Of a stretch of DNA of 64,000 nt, positions 60,685 to 64,000 are shown piece after piece. This DNA comes from an uncultured Prevotella sp. Its GTDB lineage: Bacteria; Bacteroidota; Bacteroidia; Bacteroidales; Bacteroidaceae. How positions within the stretch are numbered: the first letter of the stretch is position 1; each line of letters starts with the position of its first letter. The notes under the pieces are model-generated. The model did no database searches, was not told where the DNA came from, and saw only the letters and a program-made list of their open reading frames with translations. The translations under genes were made by a program, and so were the position numbers. Location of the stretch: NCBI GenBank assembly GCA_900547005.1, contig URER01000004.1:1-64000 (forward strand), given 5' to 3'.

Positions 60685-61719
60685 ATGGAATTTACCGCAA
60701 AACAAATCGCAGAATTCATACAAGGTCGCGTTGAAGGTGACGAAAACGCGATTGTAAATACATTTGCAAAGATTGAAGAAGGCAAAAAGGGAGCAATCTC
60801 TTTTCTTTCAAACCCCAAATACACCCATTTTATTTATGATACAGAATCAAGCGTTGTACTCGTAAACGAGAGTTTAGAACTTGAACGCTCGACAAATGCA
60901 ACATTAATTCGCGTTGCGAATGCCTATGAATGCGTTGCGAAGTTATTGCAGCTATACGAATCGATGAAACCCAAGAAAAAAGGTATAGACTCACTTGCAT
61001 TCATTGACGCTACTGCTAAGATAGGCAAAGATTGTTATATCGGACCTTTTGTTGCTATTGGCCCTGGCGTCGTAATTGGGGATGGATGCGTTTTGCATCC
61101 GCACGTTACCATTGGAGAAGACGCCTCAATAGGCAACAATACTGAAATCTATAGTAATGCTGTAGTATATCATCACTGTAAGATTGGTAACAACTGCGTG
61201 CTTCATGCCGGCTGTGTCATTGGTGCAGACGGCTTCGGCTTCGCTCCAAGTGCCGATGGATATGATAAAATTCCACAAATAGGAATTGTAACCATCGAAG
61301 ACAATGTAGAGATTGGCGCAAATACTTGTATTGACCGTTCTACAATGGGAAGCACATATATCCGCAAAGGCGTGAAATTGGATAACCTTATACAAGTAGC
61401 TCACAATGTCGAAATTGGAGAAAATACCGTAATGGCGGCACAAGGCGGAATTGCCGGCAGTACAAAAGTGGGCAAATGGTGTATGTTCGGCGGTCAGGTT
61501 GGCATGGCAGGCCATATAACCATAGCCGACCAAACAAATGTCGGTGCTCAAGCCGGAATATCAAACAGCGTGAAGAAGAGCGGAACAACCATTATCGGCT
61601 CACCGGCATGGGATGCCAAAGGTTTCATGAAATCGGCAGCAATGTTCCGTCGTTTACCGGATATGTACAAGCAACTCGCAGAGTTACAAAGCAAAATAGA
61701 AGAATTAACAAACAAATAG
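60685..61719 (+). CDS. lpxD: UDP-3-O-acylglucosamine N-acyltransferase
   Basis: A 344-residue left-handed beta-helix acyltransferase adding the N-linked hydroxyacyl chain in lipid A synthesis. An N-terminal uridine-binding domain (1-100) is followed by hexapeptide repeats such as IGKDCYIGPFVAIGPGVVIGD split over the coil. The catalytic histidine is expected in LIQVAHNVEIG, and the NTCIDRSTMGST motif is present. The C-terminal helix includes MFRRLPDMYKQLAEL. It heads lpxD - lpxC/fabZ - lpxA. Confidence 0.96.
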   Translation: MEFTAKQIAEFIQGRVEGDENAIVNTFAKIEEGKKGAISFLSNPKYTHFIYDTESSVVLVNESLELERSTNATLIRVANAYECVAKLLQLYESMKPKKKGIDSLAFIDATAKIGKDCYIGPFVAIGPGVVIGDGCVLHPHVTIGEDASIGNNTEIYSNAVVYHHCKIGNNCVLHAGCVIGADGFGFAPSADGYDKIPQIGIVTIEDNVEIGANTCIDRSTMGSTYIRKGVKLDNLIQVAHNVEIGENTVMAAQGGIAGSTKVGKWCMFGGQVGMAGHITIADQTNVGAQAGISNSVKKSGTTIIGSPAWDAKGFMKSAAMFRRLPDMYKQLAELQSKIEELTNK

Positions 61720-61736
61720 AAAACACATATTGATAA

Positions 61737-63128
61737 ATGGAAGCGACAAAACAAACAACATTAAAAGGAAGTTTTTCATTATGTGGAAAAGGCCTACATA
61801 CAGGATTAAGCCTTACCGTGACTTTCAATCCTGCGCCAGAAAACACGGGATATAAGATTCAACGTATTGACCTTGAAGGCGAACCGGTAATCGACGCTAT
61901 TGCAGAAAAAGTAATAGACACACAGAGAGGAACCGTTCTTGCGAGTGGTGATATTCGTGTTTCGACTATTGAACACGGTCTTGCCGCTCTCTTCGCAATG
62001 GGAATAGACAACTGCCTTATTCAGGTCAACGGCCCGGAGTTTCCTATTCTCGACGGTTCTGCCGCCATGTATGTCGACAAGATACAGACGGTAGGCATTG
62101 AAGAGCAGAATGCTCCGAAAGACTACTATATCATACGCAAGAAGATAGAGGTAAAAGATGAAGCTACCGGCTCTTGCATTACCATCCTTCCGGATAATGA
62201 ATTCAGTATCACTGCCATGTGCTCTTTCGAGTCGAAGTTTATAAACAGTCAGTTTGCGACTCTTGACAAAATGGAGGATTTCCCGACAGAAATAGCACAG
62301 GCCCGCACTTTTGTATTCGTAAGAGATATAGAGCCTTTACTTCAAGCCAACCTCATCAAAGGTGGAGACCTTGACAATGCAATTGTAATCTATGAGCGTC
62401 AGACCTCTCAGGAACGTCTTGACACTCTTGCAGATATGCTCCATGTTCCACACATGGATGCCAACGATTTGGGTTATATACAGCACAAGCCGCTTGTATG
62501 GGAAAACGAATGTACCCGCCACAAGTTGCTTGACATAATTGGCGATATGGCTCTTATTGGCAAACCCATAAAAGGACGCATAGTTGCTACACGTCCGGGG
62601 CATACCATAAACAATAAGTTTGCACGTCTCATGCGCAAGGAAATCAGGAAGCATGAAGTGCAAGCACCGATATACGACCCGAATGAAGAGCCGATAATGG
62701 ACAATAACCGCATTCGCGAATTACTCCCCCACCGCTACCCGATGCAGCTTGTCGACAAGATTATTGCCATTGGCTCAACAAGTATAGTTGGAGTAAAGAA
62801 CGTAACCAGCAACGAGCCTTTCTTCACAGGCCACTTCCCACAGGAGCCTGTTATGCCAGGAGTGCTTCAAATAGAAGCTATGGCACAATGCGGAGGTCTT
62901 TTGGTCTTGAACCAAGTAGAAGAACCGGAACGTTGGTCAACGTATTTTCTCAATATCGATAACGTGAAATTCCGTCAGAAAGTAGTTCCAGGCGACACAT
63001 TGCTGTTCCGCGTAGAGCTTCTTCATCCGGTACGTCATGGCATCAGCTCTATGAAGGGATACGTATTCGTTGGAGAGCGAGTAGTATCAGAGGCAACCTT
63101 TACAGCACAGATAGTAAAAAACAAATAA
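61737..63128 (+). CDS. lpxC/fabZ: Bifunctional UDP-3-O-acyl-GlcNAc deacetylase / 3-hydroxyacyl-ACP dehydratase
   Basis: A 463-residue fusion. Residues 1-300 are LpxC, the zinc deacetylase that commits to lipid A: KGSFSLCGKGLHTG, the zinc histidine in STIEHGLAALFA, and HKLLDIIGDMALIG. Residues 315-463 are FabZ, the hot-dog-fold dehydratase: RELLPHRYPMQLVD, GHFPQEPVMPGVLQIEAMAQ with its catalytic histidine and glutamate. The fusion is typical of Bacteroidetes and ties lipid A and fatty acid synthesis in one polypeptide. It lies 17 bp after lpxD. Confidence 0.97.
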   Translation: MEATKQTTLKGSFSLCGKGLHTGLSLTVTFNPAPENTGYKIQRIDLEGEPVIDAIAEKVIDTQRGTVLASGDIRVSTIEHGLAALFAMGIDNCLIQVNGPEFPILDGSAAMYVDKIQTVGIEEQNAPKDYYIIRKKIEVKDEATGSCITILPDNEFSITAMCSFESKFINSQFATLDKMEDFPTEIAQARTFVFVRDIEPLLQANLIKGGDLDNAIVIYERQTSQERLDTLADMLHVPHMDANDLGYIQHKPLVWENECTRHKLLDIIGDMALIGKPIKGRIVATRPGHTINNKFARLMRKEIRKHEVQAPIYDPNEEPIMDNNRIRELLPHRYPMQLVDKIIAIGSTSIVGVKNVTSNEPFFTGHFPQEPVMPGVLQIEAMAQCGGLLVLNQVEEPERWSTYFLNIDNVKFRQKVVPGDTLLFRVELLHPVRHGISSMKGYVFVGERVVSEATFTAQIVKNK

Positions 63129-63133
63129 AAATA

Positions 63134-63192
63134 TGTTGGCAAGAATATAAGTATAAGGTATTGAAAGACTTATCTTATATTCTTACCAACAG
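63134..63192. repeat. Long inverted repeat between lpxC/fabZ and lpxA
   Basis: TGTTGGCAAGAATATAAG (63134-63151) pairs with CTTATATTCTTACCAACA (63175-63192) with one mismatch, and an inner TATAAG/CTTAT extension. No T-run follows, so it looks more like an RNA-processing or attenuating structure than a terminator. Confidence 0.8.
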
Positions 63193-63206
63193 CTAAACAA
63201 ACAGTT

Positions 63207-63977
63207 ATGAATCAAATCAGTCCTTTAGCGTTTGTTCATCCGGAAGCAAAGTTAGGAGACAATAATATTATTGGTCCTTTCTGCTACATTGACAAGAATA
63301 CCGAGATTGGCGACAACAATAACTTTCAGAATAGTGTAACTATCAATTACGGTGCCCGCATTGGCAGCAACAATGAGATATTCCCGGGAGCAAGCATCAG
63401 TACGAAACCGCAAGACTTGAAATTCAAGGGAGAAGACACCACGTGTATCATTGGCGACAACAACTCTATTCGCGAGAATGTAACGATTTCACGCGGAACA
63501 GCATCCAAAGGCACCACAAAGGTTGGCAGCAACAACCTGCTGATGGAAAATATGCACATTGCCCATGACTGCGTTATCGGCAATGGATGCATTATCGGCA
63601 ACTCTACAAAGTTTGCCGGCGAAGTTGTTGTCGACGACAATGCAATTATCAGTGCTGCCGTCCTTTGCCACCAGTTCTGCCACATAGGCGGTTATGTAAT
63701 GATTCAAGGAGGATGCAGATTCAGCCAGGACATCCCTCCGTATATCATTGTCGGCAAGGATCCAGCACGTTATTGCGGGCTGAACCTCGTAGGACTGCGC
63801 AGAAGAGGCTTTAGCAAAGAACTGATAGACAATATTCACGAAGCCTACAGACTCCTATATTCTAAAGGACTGATAAAAGAAGGTATTGAAGAGATTCGCA
63901 AGAATTTACCACAAAGCAAGGAAATAGATTATATCATAAACTTTGTGGAGAGTTCTAATCGTGGTATTATACGATAA
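63207..63977 (+). CDS. lpxA: Acyl-ACP--UDP-N-acetylglucosamine O-acyltransferase
   Basis: A 256-residue left-handed beta-helix acyltransferase catalysing the first step of lipid A synthesis. The N-terminus has ISPLAFVHPEAKLGDN, then hexapeptide repeats. The catalytic histidine is in NLLMENMHIAHDCVIG near residue 120, and the C-terminal helical domain has GLNLVGLRRRGFSKE. Full length. It follows lpxC/fabZ after a 78-bp gap containing a hairpin, and its stop abuts the next start codon. Confidence 0.96.
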   Translation: MNQISPLAFVHPEAKLGDNNIIGPFCYIDKNTEIGDNNNFQNSVTINYGARIGSNNEIFPGASISTKPQDLKFKGEDTTCIIGDNNSIRENVTISRGTASKGTTKVGSNNLLMENMHIAHDCVIGNGCIIGNSTKFAGEVVVDDNAIISAAVLCHQFCHIGGYVMIQGGCRFSQDIPPYIIVGKDPARYCGLNLVGLRRRGFSKELIDNIHEAYRLLYSKGLIKEGIEEIRKNLPQSKEIDYIINFVESSNRGIIR

Positions 63978-64000
63978 ATGAAGAATCTCATCGTTATAAC
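63978..64000 (+). CDS. Start of a gene cut by the window edge, possibly miaA
   Basis: An ATG directly after the lpxA stop begins MKNLIVI before the window ends. In Bacteroidales the gene after lpxA is often miaA (tRNA dimethylallyltransferase), whose N-terminus is a hydrophobic strand before a P-loop. Seven codons are compatible with this but do not prove it. Confidence 0.4.

Overview
The window reads as a chromosomal segment of a Bacteroidales bacterium, most likely Prevotella or a close relative (inference). The supporting signs are Bacteroidetes-type promoters (TTTG-N19/20-TAnnTTTG) instead of sigma70 boxes, few Shine-Dalgarno sequences, an lpxC-fabZ gene fusion, a two-gene glycine decarboxylase, a DUF3078 outer-membrane protein, a DUF4494 protein, and a phosphoglycerate-mutase-like protein sitting where homoserine kinase is expected in the threonine operon. 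No rRNA, tRNA or CRISPR array was seen.

Layout. 1-10.4 kb: a 22-bp tandem repeat, yggS and a DUF4494 gene (minus), a class I aminotransferase and a LolC/E-like permease (plus), two tandem paralogous acyl-CoA synthetases each behind the same double-palindrome control region, then a minus-strand mazG - lipoprotein - rnz unit. 10.4-21.4 kb: valS, a COG2509 flavoprotein plus a secreted esterase (minus), and the threonine unit thrA - proposed homoserine kinase - thrC. 21.4-22.3 kb: a gene-free stretch with three different repeat families. 22.3-29.0 kb: lplA - gcvT - gcvH - gcvPA - gcvPB - lpd, a full glycine cleavage system with its own lipoate ligase and E3. 29.1-39.7 kb: DUF3078 protein (minus), pyrG - yidC - S9 peptidase - MFS transporter, and gdhA.

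39.7-51.4 kb is an accessory island. Its left edge holds decayed genes: a RhuM fragment, a probably 5'-truncated membrane protein, a tyrosine-recombinase C-terminus, and a short reading frame with a stop. Next comes a tight six-gene plus-strand run: WYL regulator, DnaQ-like 3'-5' exonuclease, DUF262+DUF1524 (GmrSD-like) nuclease, second DUF262 protein, small phospholipase-D-fold protein, HAD protein. After a terminator come three more genes. The last encodes a 293-residue protein that looks like a stand-alone palm region of the replicative polymerase DnaE with two of three catalytic aspartates replaced. The right edge is 850 bp of repeat-rich noncoding DNA. This island is the best candidate in the window for an undescribed, probably anti-mobile-element, system.

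51.4-64 kb returns to core genes: a DUF5715 protein (minus), phoH - purC - ubiE/menG - aroE, purM - small membrane protein - prfA - pyrF, an HD-domain phosphohydrolase, and the lipid A unit lpxD - lpxC/fabZ - lpxA, ending in the first codons of a gene that is probably miaA.
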